Origin: Lentimicrobiaceae bacterium
GTDB lineage: Bacteria; Bacteroidota; Bacteroidia; Bacteroidales; F082
NCBI GenBank assembly: GCA_015061315.1
Contig: SUWV01000014.1
Span: 1-58,746, forward strand
DNA length: 58,746 nucleotides
Direction of reading: 5' to 3'
The notes under the pieces were generated by a model. It made no database searches, was not told where the DNA came from, and was given only the letters and a program-made list of their open reading frames with translations. The position numbers were made by a program, and so were the translations under genes. This document shows, one piece after another, positions 44,099 to 52,759 of this stretch. The first letter of the stretch is position 1, and the number at the start of each line of letters is the position of its first letter.

Positions 44099-44761
44099 AT
44101 GATTAATGCAAGTAATATACACAAATCATTCGGCAATGTAGAAGTCTTAAAAGGCGTCGATTTACATATCAAGAAAGGAGAAATCGCTTGTATAGTAGGT
44201 TCTTCAGGTGCAGGTAAATCAACATTACTACAAATAATTGGCACTTTAGAAAAAGCCGACAAAGGATGTATTTCAATTAACAATCAAGATGTAACATCAT
44301 TAAATTCAAAACAACTTGCATCTTTTAGAAACACACAAATTGGCTTCATATTTCAATTTCATCATCTATTACCTGAATTTACTGCATTAGAAAACATTTG
44401 CATTCCAGCTTATATAGCAGGCGTTTCACAAAAGGAAGCAGAGGAGAAGGCTATGGAATTACTTGAATATATGAACCTTACCGATAGAAAAGATCACAAG
44501 CCATCGATGCTATCAGGCGGTGAACAACAAAGAATAGCCGTTGCAAGAGCACTGATAAACAATCCTTCAATAGTTTTAGCAGACGAGCCTTCTGGCAACT
44601 TAGACTCACAGTCAGCCAAGGAACTTCATGAATTATTTTTTAAGCTAAGAGACAAAACAAACCAAACATTTGTAATTGTAACACATAATCCACAATTAGC
44701 AGAAATGGCCGACACTACATATAAAATGAAAGACGGCTTGATAATATTTGATAAAAATTAG
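44099..44761 (+). CDS. lolD: ABC transporter ATP-binding protein, LolD-like
   Basis: Cytoplasmic ATPase predicted to power lipoprotein release with LolC/E. The 220 residues have Walker [25 protein letters not shown]-loop [16 protein letters not shown], the ABC signature [16 protein letters not shown], Walker [12 protein letters not shown] and the H-loop VTHNPQLA. LolD assignment rests on the [13 protein letters not shown] segment and size; MacB/FtsE-type ATPases are close relatives. The permease that would pair with it is 12 kb away in the window, and the gene is translationally linked to a GNAT-like gene instead. Confidence 0.85.
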   Translation: MINASNIHKSFGNVEVLKGVDLHIKKGEIACIVGSSGAGKSTLLQIIGTLEKADKGCISINNQDVTSLNSKQLASFRNTQIGFIFQFHHLLPEFTALENICIPAYIAGVSQKEAEEKAMELLEYMNLTDRKDHKPSMLSGGEQQRIAVARALINNPSIVLADEPSGNLDSQSAKELHELFFKLRDKTNQTFVIVTHNPQLAEMADTTYKMKDGLIIFDKN

Positions 44762-44781
44762 TAATTAAAATAAAATAAAAT

Positions 44782-44789
44782 TATATTTG
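44782..44789 (+). promoter_or_regulatory. Predicted -7 promoter element of the cysteine desulfidase-like gene
   Basis: TATATTTG matches TAnnTTTG 21 nt before the ATG. Its position rules out an in-frame TTG start at 44787 that overlaps it. Confidence 0.6.
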
Positions 44790-44810
44790 CAAAAAATAAA
44801 TTTTATAAAA

Positions 44811-46085
44811 ATGGATAAATCAGATTGTCGTTACGACTTGTACATCAACATTTTAAAAGAAGAGCTCGTTCCAGCAATGGGCTGCACAGAACCAATATGT
44901 TTAGCATACGCAGCATCAAAAGCGAGAGAAGTTTTAGGTTCAGAGCCAAACAAAGTTGATATTTTAGCAAGTGGAAATATCATTAAAAACGTTAAGAGTG
45001 TCATCGTTCCTAACACTAACGGAATGAAAGGTTTAAAAGCCTCTGTAGCAATAGGTATCATTGGCGGCGACCCAACAAAAGAATTGGAAGTCATTGCTAA
45101 TGTCACTGAAGAACAGAAACAAAAGACACAGGAGTTTTTAGACACAACTCCGATGAATATAACACACATCAATTCTGAAGAACAATTAGACGTCACAATA
45201 AAACTATATAAAGACGGTCATTCCGCATCAGTTAGAATTGCTGGTTTCCACACCAATATAGTTCATATTCAAAAAGATACAAACGTATTATACAAGAGTA
45301 CTTCCATAAGCAAGCCATCAGCAAAACTTACCGACCGCAGCATTTTAAGCATGGAAGGCATTTACGACTTCGCTAATTCTGTGAATATTGATGATGTAAA
45401 AGAAATTTTAGAACGTCAATTAAAATATAACAAAGCTATTTCGGAAGAAGGTTTGAAAAACGACTGGGGCGCCAACATTGGAAGTTTGCTTTTAAACAAT
45501 TATGGCAATGACGTAAAAGTCAAAGCTAAGGCATGGGCGGCTGCTGGTTCCGATGCAAGAATGAATGGCTGTGAAATGCCTGTAATAATAAACTCCGGCA
45601 GTGGTAATCAAGGAATTACAGTATCAATGCCGGTCTTGGCTTATGCAAAAGAATATAATATCGAAGAAGAACGCATATATCGCGCATTAGTCGTTTCTAA
45701 CTTAACAGCAATACATCAAAAGACATTGATAGGTCGTCTTTCTGCATATTGCGGTGCTATAAGTGCTGGTTGCGCTGCAGCTTGCGGAGTAGCATACCTC
45801 TTAGGTGAAGACTTAGAAACGATATCAAAAACATTAACAAACTCATTAGCAGTAACATCAGGAATAATATGCGATGGAGCAAAAGCATCATGTGCAGCTA
45901 AAATTGCAACAGCTGTAGAGACTGGTTTAATGGGATATTATATGTGTAAAAACAAAAAGAACTTCTGCGACGGTGACGGTATCATCGGAAACGGAGTTGA
46001 AAAGACAATAAAAAATGTCGGAACTCTTGCTAGCAAAGGCATGAGAGAAACGGATAAAGTTATAATAGATATTATGACTGAATAA
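44811..46085 (+). CDS. L-cysteine desulfidase-like protein (CyuA / UPF0597 family)
   Basis: A 424-residue Fe-S lyase-like enzyme related to L-serine dehydratase alpha chains; family members break down L-cysteine to pyruvate, ammonia and sulfide. The N-terminus has LVPAMGCTEPICLAYAASKARE with a conserved Cys. The later region has AAAGSDARMNGCEMPVIINSGSGNQGITVSMPV, then AAACGVAYLLGEDLETI and ICDGAKASCAAKIATAVETGLM; the Cys residues in MGC, NGC and ASC could ligate a cluster. Its own promoter separates it from lolD. Cytoplasmic. Substrate preference is assigned by family only. Confidence 0.88.
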   Translation: MDKSDCRYDLYINILKEELVPAMGCTEPICLAYAASKAREVLGSEPNKVDILASGNIIKNVKSVIVPNTNGMKGLKASVAIGIIGGDPTKELEVIANVTEEQKQKTQEFLDTTPMNITHINSEEQLDVTIKLYKDGHSASVRIAGFHTNIVHIQKDTNVLYKSTSISKPSAKLTDRSILSMEGIYDFANSVNIDDVKEILERQLKYNKAISEEGLKNDWGANIGSLLLNNYGNDVKVKAKAWAAAGSDARMNGCEMPVIINSGSGNQGITVSMPVLAYAKEYNIEEERIYRALVVSNLTAIHQKTLIGRLSAYCGAISAGCAAACGVAYLLGEDLETISKTLTNSLAVTSGIICDGAKASCAAKIATAVETGLMGYYMCKNKKNFCDGDGIIGNGVEKTIKNVGTLASKGMRETDKVIIDIMTE

Positions 46086-46103
46086 GGTTTATATCAAGGA
46101 TTT

Positions 46104-46143
46104 ACAAAGAATACTTAAACTTATAATTTAAGATATTCTTTGT
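46104..46143. terminator. Bidirectional hairpin overlapping the end of relA-like gene
   Basis: ACAAAGAATA-CTTAAA pairs with TTTAAG-A-TATTCTTTGT (16 bp with one bulged A, 7-nt loop). The 3' arm contains the stop codon and last codons of the convergent Rel gene, so it cannot be a plain intergenic terminator for that gene. Confidence 0.6.
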
Positions 46144-48302
46144 ACTTCCGACACACCTTTCAAGGATTTAAGTTTTCTTAATAATTGTTCAAGCAGATTT
46201 GTATTTCCAACTTGTAAAACGAGTTTACCTACAAATCTGCTTTCTTTTGTTTCAAAATTTGCATTAAGTATGTTAATATGCAAATCCTTAATCACATTTG
46301 AGATAGTACTTAACAGACCGAACTCATTATCTCCCACTATTTTAAGAACAATCTCAGAAGCTGCAGAGCTTTCATTATTCCACTTCACTTCAATAATTCT
46401 GTAAGGATAATTCTTCAACAAAGCTTTGACATTGTTACAATTAGCTCTGTGAATTGTAACACCTCCGTTTATTGAGATAAAACCTAAGACTTTCTCACCA
46501 GGAATTGGATTACAACATTTTGCCACTCTGTATGCGAGATCGCTCATATTGTTTCCAATGCAGACCTCACCTTCATGTGAAGCTATACTTTTTTCTTTAA
46601 CAGTCTCATTTTCAAGTTTATCTATTTTAACATCTTTTTCTTCATTCAATGACAGAATAAACTCTTTCAAACGAGCGATGTCAATCTTTTCTGTGGCAAT
46701 AAGATGATAAAACTCTATTCCAGAAGACAAGTTATATTCTTTAAGAATCTCACTCAGCAACCTGTCGGTATAAGTAATTTTCCAATTTTTCAATCTTCTG
46801 TAAAACAAGGCGCTACCCAACTCAGCCTCTTTCATTTCCTGATCTTTAAGGTAGCGTTTTATTCTTGCCTTCGCTTTATCAGTAGTCACAACATTAAGCC
46901 AATCGGCTTTAGGAGATTGCTTCTTATTGGTCAGCACTTCTACCCTATCACCGCTATGCAATTCATAACGAATAGGTTGTAATTTACCATTAACATTAGC
47001 TCCTGCACAACAACTACCTAATTGAGTATGAATATCGAAAGCAAAATCCAAAACAGTAGCGCCAACAGGGAGTTGTTTTAAATCGCCATTAGGAGTAAAA
47101 ACATATATCTTATCAGATTTACAACTACTTGACAATCTATCATCTAACTTTCCATACTGAGGACTTTCCAAAATCTCTCTCACTTGGTTCAGCCACTCAT
47201 CAGTAGTCTGTTTAGTATTTCTGCCTTTATATTGCCAATGCGCCGCGCTACCTTTTTCAGCAACCTCATCCATTCTTTCAGTTCTAATCTGAACCTCAAT
47301 CCAATTTTTATCAGCTTGTACTGTCGTATGAAGCGACTCATAACCAGACACCTTAGGAGTTGTAATCCAGTCTCTCAAGCGTTTTGGATTAGGCTGATAG
47401 ATATTAGTAACGATAGAATAAACACGCCAGCAGTCCGATTTTTCCTCGCTTGGCTTACTGTTTTTAATAATAATTCTAACAGCGAATATGTCGAATATCT
47501 GCTCAAAAGGAAGATTATTCGTTTTCATTTTTTCATAAATGGACGAAACCGATTTAGTACGCCATTTTATGTAAGAATCAATATGTTCTTCTTGTAATGC
47601 CTTACGAATTGGAGCGAGGAAGTTTTCCATAAGTCGTTCCTGTTCTGTCGATGAGACTCGTATCTTATTTTGTATCTCCTCATACTCAACAGGATACTCA
47701 TAAATCATCACTTTTTCCTCAAACTCTTTCTTGATATCATACAATCCCAAACGATGCGTTATTGGGATACACAAATATTTAACTTCTTTAAGATCAGTTT
47801 TGAAATACTTATAATCAACATCTTCCCTATGTCTCATATCATAAAGAAGATGAATTATCTTTATCAAAATAACCCTAATATCTTCTATCAAAGAAAGATA
47901 CAAACGCCTGAATTGTTCCGACTGAAATGAAACTTTATTAGTTTGGATGTTAGATATTTTGTCATAGCCCTCGACAATCATAGCAATTCTTTCTCCGAAA
48001 TGCTCTCTGATATAATCAATTGTTACATCTGATTCCGACATTATCCCATGTAGAAAAATACCCACTATCGTCTTGCTTCTCAATCCAATCTCATTCACAG
48101 CAATATCAGCCATCTCAATGAGACTCAGAATAAACAAACCACCCGACAGTGTTTTCTTTCCGTCATATTTTTCCAATGCCAAACGATATGCCTTCTCAAT
48201 ATATCCAATCTGTTCAGAATCCATAACCTTTCCGACAGATCGAATAAAAACACCAAACGCCACCTCTATTAATTCTCTTTCCTTATCCGTATATCTAACC
48301 AT
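46128..48302 (-). CDS. (p)ppGpp synthetase of the RelA/SpoT family with degenerate hydrolase domain
   Basis: A 724-residue long Rel protein. The N-terminal HD hydrolase domain is degenerate: the usual first His is Ser60 (ILSLIEMADIAV), the HD pair is H85-G86 and the ED pair is S89-E90 (FLHGIMSES), and the later Asp of LADRLHNMR is His151 (IIHLLYDMR). The synthetase domain is intact (SIYEKMKTNNLPFEQIFDIFAVRI, KVSGYESLHTTV, EVQIRTERMDEVAEKGSAAHW). TGS (VFTPNGDLKQLPVGATVLDFAFDIH), helical, zinc-finger-like (RVAKCCNPIPGEKVLGFIS) and ACT domains follow. It should make but not hydrolyse (p)ppGpp, like E. coli RelA. It is 2 nt downstream of clpS. Confidence 0.92.
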   Translation of the reverse strand: MVRYTDKERELIEVAFGVFIRSVGKVMDSEQIGYIEKAYRLALEKYDGKKTLSGGLFILSLIEMADIAVNEIGLRSKTIVGIFLHGIMSESDVTIDYIREHFGERIAMIVEGYDKISNIQTNKVSFQSEQFRRLYLSLIEDIRVILIKIIHLLYDMRHREDVDYKYFKTDLKEVKYLCIPITHRLGLYDIKKEFEEKVMIYEYPVEYEEIQNKIRVSSTEQERLMENFLAPIRKALQEEHIDSYIKWRTKSVSSIYEKMKTNNLPFEQIFDIFAVRIIIKNSKPSEEKSDCWRVYSIVTNIYQPNPKRLRDWITTPKVSGYESLHTTVQADKNWIEVQIRTERMDEVAEKGSAAHWQYKGRNTKQTTDEWLNQVREILESPQYGKLDDRLSSSCKSDKIYVFTPNGDLKQLPVGATVLDFAFDIHTQLGSCCAGANVNGKLQPIRYELHSGDRVEVLTNKKQSPKADWLNVVTTDKAKARIKRYLKDQEMKEAELGSALFYRRLKNWKITYTDRLLSEILKEYNLSSGIEFYHLIATEKIDIARLKEFILSLNEEKDVKIDKLENETVKEKSIASHEGEVCIGNNMSDLAYRVAKCCNPIPGEKVLGFISINGGVTIHRANCNNVKALLKNYPYRIIEVKWNNESSAASEIVLKIVGDNEFGLLSTISNVIKDLHINILNANFETKESRFVGKLVLQVGNTNLLEQLLRKLKSLKGVSEVQRIS

Positions 48303-48304
48303 AA

Positions 48305-48577
48305 TTATTGTATCTTAGCATAAAGATGATGATTGAGCAGACTTATATAATAAGGCTCCAATTCTTCGTATGTTCCTGACATAACAGAACATTTTCCTTT
48401 ATAATGAGTTATCATAGCACACGTTTCAGCCTGTTCCAAGGTATGATGACAAACCTTCATAAGTACCTCTATCACATAATCAAAAGTGTTAACATCATCA
48501 TTCAAAAGAATCAAACTCTTCTCCTCATCTAACAACTCTATATCATCTTCATTATATGAATATTTTTCTTGATTCAT
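48305..48577 (-). CDS. clpS: ATP-dependent Clp protease adaptor ClpS
   Basis: Adaptor that delivers N-degron substrates to ClpAP. The 90 residues carry SLILLNDDVNTFDYVIEVLMKVCHHTLEQAETCAMITHYKGKC; the NDD motif and the hydrophobic pocket that binds N-terminal residues (VIEVLMKV) are present. N-terminal extension is acidic. It is separated by 2 nt from the Rel gene, so both share one transcript. An upstream ORF on the other strand crosses its start but is not coding there. Confidence 0.94.
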   Translation of the reverse strand: MNQEKYSYNEDDIELLDEEKSLILLNDDVNTFDYVIEVLMKVCHHTLEQAETCAMITHYKGKCSVMSGTYEELEPYYISLLNHHLYAKIQ

Positions 48578-48596
48578 TGCATTACAATTTCTATTG

Positions 48597-48604
48597 CAAA
48601 TCTA
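48597..48604 (-). promoter_or_regulatory. Predicted -7 promoter element of clpS-rel operon
   Basis: Reads TAGATTTG on the minus strand, matching TAnnTTTG, 19 nt before the clpS ATG. Confidence 0.5.
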
Positions 48605-48759
48605 CAATTAATATTTATCATAAACTAATGTTAAATCGCGTTTTTTATACTTTTTATTGTTTTAAACAATTAAAAAATAAATTATTCCTAAAAAGAAAAT
48701 ACAAAACAAAAATTACGTATTTTTACAAATCATTTTTGAAGAAAAATTTCATCAAAATA

Positions 48760-50259
48760 ATGAATAGTCGTTTTTTAAAAAATATAATATTTCTATTATT
48801 TATCAACTTATTAGTCAAGCCATTTTGGATTCTTGGTGTTGACAGAAGCGTTCAAAATTTAGTTGGTGACGCGTCATACGGAACCTATTTAGCTATATTT
48901 AATTTCTCATATCTATTTTATATCATACTCGACATCGGCTTGACGAATTTCAACAGCAAGAATATCGCTCAAAACAACCATCTGCTTTCAAAATATTTTG
49001 TCGGAATAAGCCAAGCTAAAATATTACTTAGCATTGCTTATTTTGTTATAATTTTTGTCATTGGCATACTCATTGGCTATGAAAGCGAACAACTTAAACT
49101 TCTTGCAGTTGTAGGCTTAAACCAAGTATTATTGTCATTCATATTATACGTACGTTCAAACATAGCTGCGCTGCTTTTATTCAAGACCGACAGCATATTA
49201 TCTGTATTGGATAGAATACTTATGATATTGATATGCAGTTTCTTATTATGGTCAGGATTATTTCCAAAAAGCAATTTTAACATTTATTGGTTTGTATATG
49301 CCCAAACAATTTCATACGTAATAACACTAATATTGGCTGTTTTTATTGTATTAAAACACACGGGCAAACTTGTCATAAGATTCAATTTTCCATTCATATT
49401 AATGATTATTAAGAAAAGTTTACCATACGCTCTGTTAGTTCTATTGATGAGTTTTTACAATCGTCTTGAACCTGTATTGATAGAGCGCATCCTTCCCGAT
49501 GGCATTGCAGCAACACAAACTGGAATTTACGCTAAAGCATATAGACTTTTCGATGCTGGAAACAATATCTCATACCTTTTTTCTGTGATACTTCTCCCCT
49601 TATTCGCATCAGTGATAAAAAAAGGGGAAGATCTACAATCATTAGTCAAACAATCATTCAGTCTGATGTTGACAATGACATGTCTAATTGCCATCGTATG
49701 CATCTTCTACAGTCAAAATCTAATGGAAATTCTTTATCCAAGAAATGAAAATGAACTTATTGATATATATAACAACAGAATTGCAGAATCATCGAAAATA
49801 TTGCAGATTCTAATGGGAAGTTTCGTTTCCATCTCAGTGACATATATCTTCGGAACATTACTGACAGCCAATGGTAATTTAAGACAGCTGAATTTTGTAG
49901 CAGCCATAGGAGTAATCATTAATGTCACCTTAAATTTAATATTCATTCCAACATTTAGAGCACAAGGCGCAGCATTCACAAGTCTTTGCGTACAATTTTC
50001 AACATGTCTGATTCAATATCTTATTGCAAAAAAGACTTTCAATTTAAAATTAGGCATAAAATTTTGGATCAGCGTACTATCATTTATCACCATAACAGCA
50101 ATCGCAACAAATATAATTAAAAGCAGTCCCATTAATTGGATCTATTCTTTCTTGATTTCATTATTATCAGGATTATTTATTGCTTTTATTACCAATATGT
50201 TAGATTATAAAGAAATTAAAAATTTAATATCATCATCAATAAGCCATATTAAAAAATAA
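48760..50259 (+). CDS. Polysaccharide flippase (Wzx/MATE-like, oligosaccharide exporter)
   Basis: A 499-residue polytopic inner-membrane protein with about 12-14 hydrophobic segments, of the PST family that flips lipid-linked glycan units. The N-terminus is FLKNIIFLLFINLLVKPFWILGVDRSVQNLVGDASYGTYLAIFN. The central VLLMSFYNRLEPVLIERIL and the later AYRLFDAGNNISYLFSVILLPLFA and FGTLLTANGNLRQLNFVAAIGVIINVTLNLIFIP fit the fold. The frame is open upstream of this start across clpS, but the extension lacks conserved features. It precedes Wzz-like and O-antigen ligase genes. Confidence 0.88.
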   Translation: MNSRFLKNIIFLLFINLLVKPFWILGVDRSVQNLVGDASYGTYLAIFNFSYLFYIILDIGLTNFNSKNIAQNNHLLSKYFVGISQAKILLSIAYFVIIFVIGILIGYESEQLKLLAVVGLNQVLLSFILYVRSNIAALLLFKTDSILSVLDRILMILICSFLLWSGLFPKSNFNIYWFVYAQTISYVITLILAVFIVLKHTGKLVIRFNFPFILMIIKKSLPYALLVLLMSFYNRLEPVLIERILPDGIAATQTGIYAKAYRLFDAGNNISYLFSVILLPLFASVIKKGEDLQSLVKQSFSLMLTMTCLIAIVCIFYSQNLMEILYPRNENELIDIYNNRIAESSKILQILMGSFVSISVTYIFGTLLTANGNLRQLNFVAAIGVIINVTLNLIFIPTFRAQGAAFTSLCVQFSTCLIQYLIAKKTFNLKLGIKFWISVLSFITITAIATNIIKSSPINWIYSFLISLLSGLFIAFITNMLDYKEIKNLISSSISHIKK

Positions 50260-50299
50260 CAAAACTTAAAAAAAAGAGTATTCACTTTGATTTATTTAC

Positions 50300-50307
50300 T
50301 ATCTTTG
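50300..50307 (+). promoter_or_regulatory. Predicted -7 promoter element of the Wzz-like gene
   Basis: TATCTTTG matches TAnnTTTG, 66 nt before the ATG. It would allow the Wzz-like and ligase genes to be expressed apart from the flippase. Confidence 0.5.
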
Positions 50308-50372
50308 AAAAAGTTAAGTATTTTTTAACAAGCAGTTGTAATCATTTAATTATCAGAATAAAATTTAAGAAA

Positions 50373-51275
50373 ATGGATAAATATTTTAACAACTTACCAT
50401 TACTAAAAGCAGTTTTAAAGTGGAAATGGCACATTATCGCCCTAACAATTATAGCAACAGTTTTAGGCGTAATTTTCTCTGGACCTAAATTCATAACACC
50501 AAGATACAAATCTGAATCCATAGTATACCCAAGAGGTTTGGTGGAATTTTCCGATGAAACGTATACAGAACAAATGTTACAGGTTATGGAATCGCAAGAG
50601 ATTATGGATTCTATAGTTGAGATATTTAATTTGATGAATCATTACGAAATTGACAAAAATTACATTCACGCAAAGACTGCTTTAGTAGGTGAATATAGAG
50701 ATAGAGTATCTATTTCAAAAACCCCATACGATGCTGTAAAAATCAGGGTATTAGACGAAGATCCAGAAATGGCATACAATATCGTCAACGAAATCTTACG
50801 TTTATACAATATTAAATTTGGGGAAATATACAAATCAAAGAAATTAGAAAATGCAAGATTATATAAGAATAATCTTGACAACAAATACAAATTCATCGAT
50901 TCACTGAAGAGAGATTTGGCTCGAATAAGCGAAGATGGAGAAATGATAAATTATTTATACCTCTCAAAAGGTAACTCTATCGCCTACTTCAGCGACGGCA
51001 ACAATAATTCCAAAAACATTTCAGAAGCAATAGCTTTAGTTGAGTTGATAGCCAGCGAGACAGCTGCATACAGCGAAATCAAGATAGAATATGAAAAAGA
51101 GCTACGTCAAGCCGAAGGTGAGATGACATTCTTAAACGTCGTTTCTAGACCATTCATTGCTGACAAGAAAACTTATCCTGTCAGATGGATTATCGTAGCA
51201 TTATCATGCATTGGCACTTTCCTTTTTTCAATATTACTTGCCATATCAATAGAAAAATTTAACACAAAAAATTAA
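50373..51275 (+). CDS. Wzz-like chain-length determinant / polysaccharide co-polymerase
   Basis: A 300-residue inner-membrane protein with a Wzz arrangement: N-terminal helix (about residues 18-37, KWHIIALTIIATVLGVIFSG), a periplasmic region with coiled-coil helices (about 130-250), and a C-terminal helix (about 272-293, WIIVALSCIGTFLFSILLAIS). The segment RPFIADKKTYPVRW before the second helix resembles the conserved Pro-rich turn of Wzz. It has no cytoplasmic tyrosine kinase domain. It probably sets glycan length for the neighbouring ligase and flippase system. Confidence 0.83.
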   Translation: MDKYFNNLPLLKAVLKWKWHIIALTIIATVLGVIFSGPKFITPRYKSESIVYPRGLVEFSDETYTEQMLQVMESQEIMDSIVEIFNLMNHYEIDKNYIHAKTALVGEYRDRVSISKTPYDAVKIRVLDEDPEMAYNIVNEILRLYNIKFGEIYKSKKLENARLYKNNLDNKYKFIDSLKRDLARISEDGEMINYLYLSKGNSIAYFSDGNNNSKNISEAIALVELIASETAAYSEIKIEYEKELRQAEGEMTFLNVVSRPFIADKKTYPVRWIIVALSCIGTFLFSILLAISIEKFNTKN

Positions 51276-51286
51276 CAATCAACATT

Positions 51287-52759
51287 TTGCAAAAAGGATT
51301 AAAGATAGCTGGCTTCTATTTAGTTGCAATATTATTCATTGCAATCAGTCTTTATTTGGTTGTCGAAAAAAGTACATACATAATGTATGCGATGCCTTTA
51401 CTATTAGGAGCTTTGATGTTATTTGTCTTCTCTTTCGACAAAGTCCTATTTCTTATCGCCTTTTTAACACCTTTATCAATCAATTTAGATGATATCGGAT
51501 TTAATATTGGACTTTCATTATCAATCCCTGCAGAGCCCTTATTGTTTGGTGTATTGTTCTTTTTTGTCGCTAAATTATTGTATGAAAGAAAGTTCGATTA
51601 CAAAATAGCCACACACCCTATATCTTTAGTCATTTACCTGATGTTCATTTGGATTTTAATCACAACAATAACAAGTGAGCTTCCTATTGTGTCTATCAAA
51701 TACTTATTATCAAGAATTTGGTTTGTAATACCAGCATATTTTGTATGCGCAAAGTTATTTAAGAATCCGAATAACATCAATAAATTTGTTTGGTTTTATA
51801 TTGCAGGATTGATTATAGTTATTTTCTATACAACTATAAATCACGCTTCTAATGGATTCTCTGGAAAATCAGCTCACTGGGTCATGACACCTTTTTATAA
51901 TGACCATACTGCTTACGGAGCTGCATTAGCTATTTATATGGTATTTGCTGCAGCATATATGTTATTACCTAATTTAAAACTATCTAAAAGAATAATAATT
52001 ACAATATGTTTTGCAATTATATGTGTTGCAATGGTTTTATCAGCCTGCAGAGCAGCATGGCTTAGCATTGTTGCTGTTGTTGGAGTACTAATATGCGTAT
52101 TACTGAAAATAAAATTCAAATATATATTAACAATAGCCGTAACTCTTGTTATACTATTTTTCACATTTAAACATCAAATCATTGATGTTATGGAACGTAA
52201 CGAACAAGATTCTTCAAGTAATTTTGTTGAACACATTCAATCAATGACAAATATTTCAACAGATGCCTCAAATTTGGAACGATTAAACAGATGGAGTTCG
52301 GCTTTAAGATTATTTGAAGAAAGACCTTTTTTCGGATGGGGACCAGGAACATATCAATTCGTATATGCACCGTACCAATTATCGATGAACAAAACTGTAA
52401 TTACTACTAATTTCGGTGACGGAGGAAACGCCCACAGCGAATATATAGGAGCATTAGCTGAGATGGGAATCTTTGGTTCTTTGATTGTGATATTGTTAGT
52501 TACAGTTTCTGTTTATAAAGGACTTACGACTTATAAAAGAGCGAAAAACAAAGAATCTAAGATATTAGCACTTGCAGCCACTTTAGCTATAATAAGCTAC
52601 TTCACGCACGGAGTATTAAACAATTTTTTGGATACCGACAAACTATCAATACCTGTATGGAGTTGTCTTGCCATCATAACAGTCATCGATGCCTATCATT
52701 CTGGCAAGACAAATTATTACGATCCTATCTCTGAAGATCAACAAGTTCCAAATCAATAA
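51287..52759 (+). CDS. O-antigen ligase / polymerase-like membrane protein
   Basis: A 490-residue protein with about 10-12 transmembrane segments and the Wzy_C/WaaL signature loop: LERLNRWSSALRLFEERPFFGWGPGTYQFVYAP, followed by NAHSEYIGALAEMGIFGSL. It probably joins or polymerises glycans on the periplasmic side. The first codon appears to be TTG, 11 nt after the previous stop, because the nearest in-frame ATG is more than 30 codons into a hydrophobic segment. Its 3' end overlaps the convergent FKBP gene by 35 bp. Confidence 0.84.
   Translation: MQKGLKIAGFYLVAILFIAISLYLVVEKSTYIMYAMPLLLGALMLFVFSFDKVLFLIAFLTPLSINLDDIGFNIGLSLSIPAEPLLFGVLFFFVAKLLYERKFDYKIATHPISLVIYLMFIWILITTITSELPIVSIKYLLSRIWFVIPAYFVCAKLFKNPNNINKFVWFYIAGLIIVIFYTTINHASNGFSGKSAHWVMTPFYNDHTAYGAALAIYMVFAAAYMLLPNLKLSKRIIITICFAIICVAMVLSACRAAWLSIVAVVGVLICVLLKIKFKYILTIAVTLVILFFTFKHQIIDVMERNEQDSSSNFVEHIQSMTNISTDASNLERLNRWSSALRLFEERPFFGWGPGTYQFVYAPYQLSMNKTVITTNFGDGGNAHSEYIGALAEMGIFGSLIVILLVTVSVYKGLTTYKRAKNKESKILALAATLAIISYFTHGVLNNFLDTDKLSIPVWSCLAIITVIDAYHSGKTNYYDPISEDQQVPNQ

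Noticed and set aside
48556..48759. Upstream extension of the flippase frame across clpS
   Set aside because: Lacks family features and is antisense to the clpS start.
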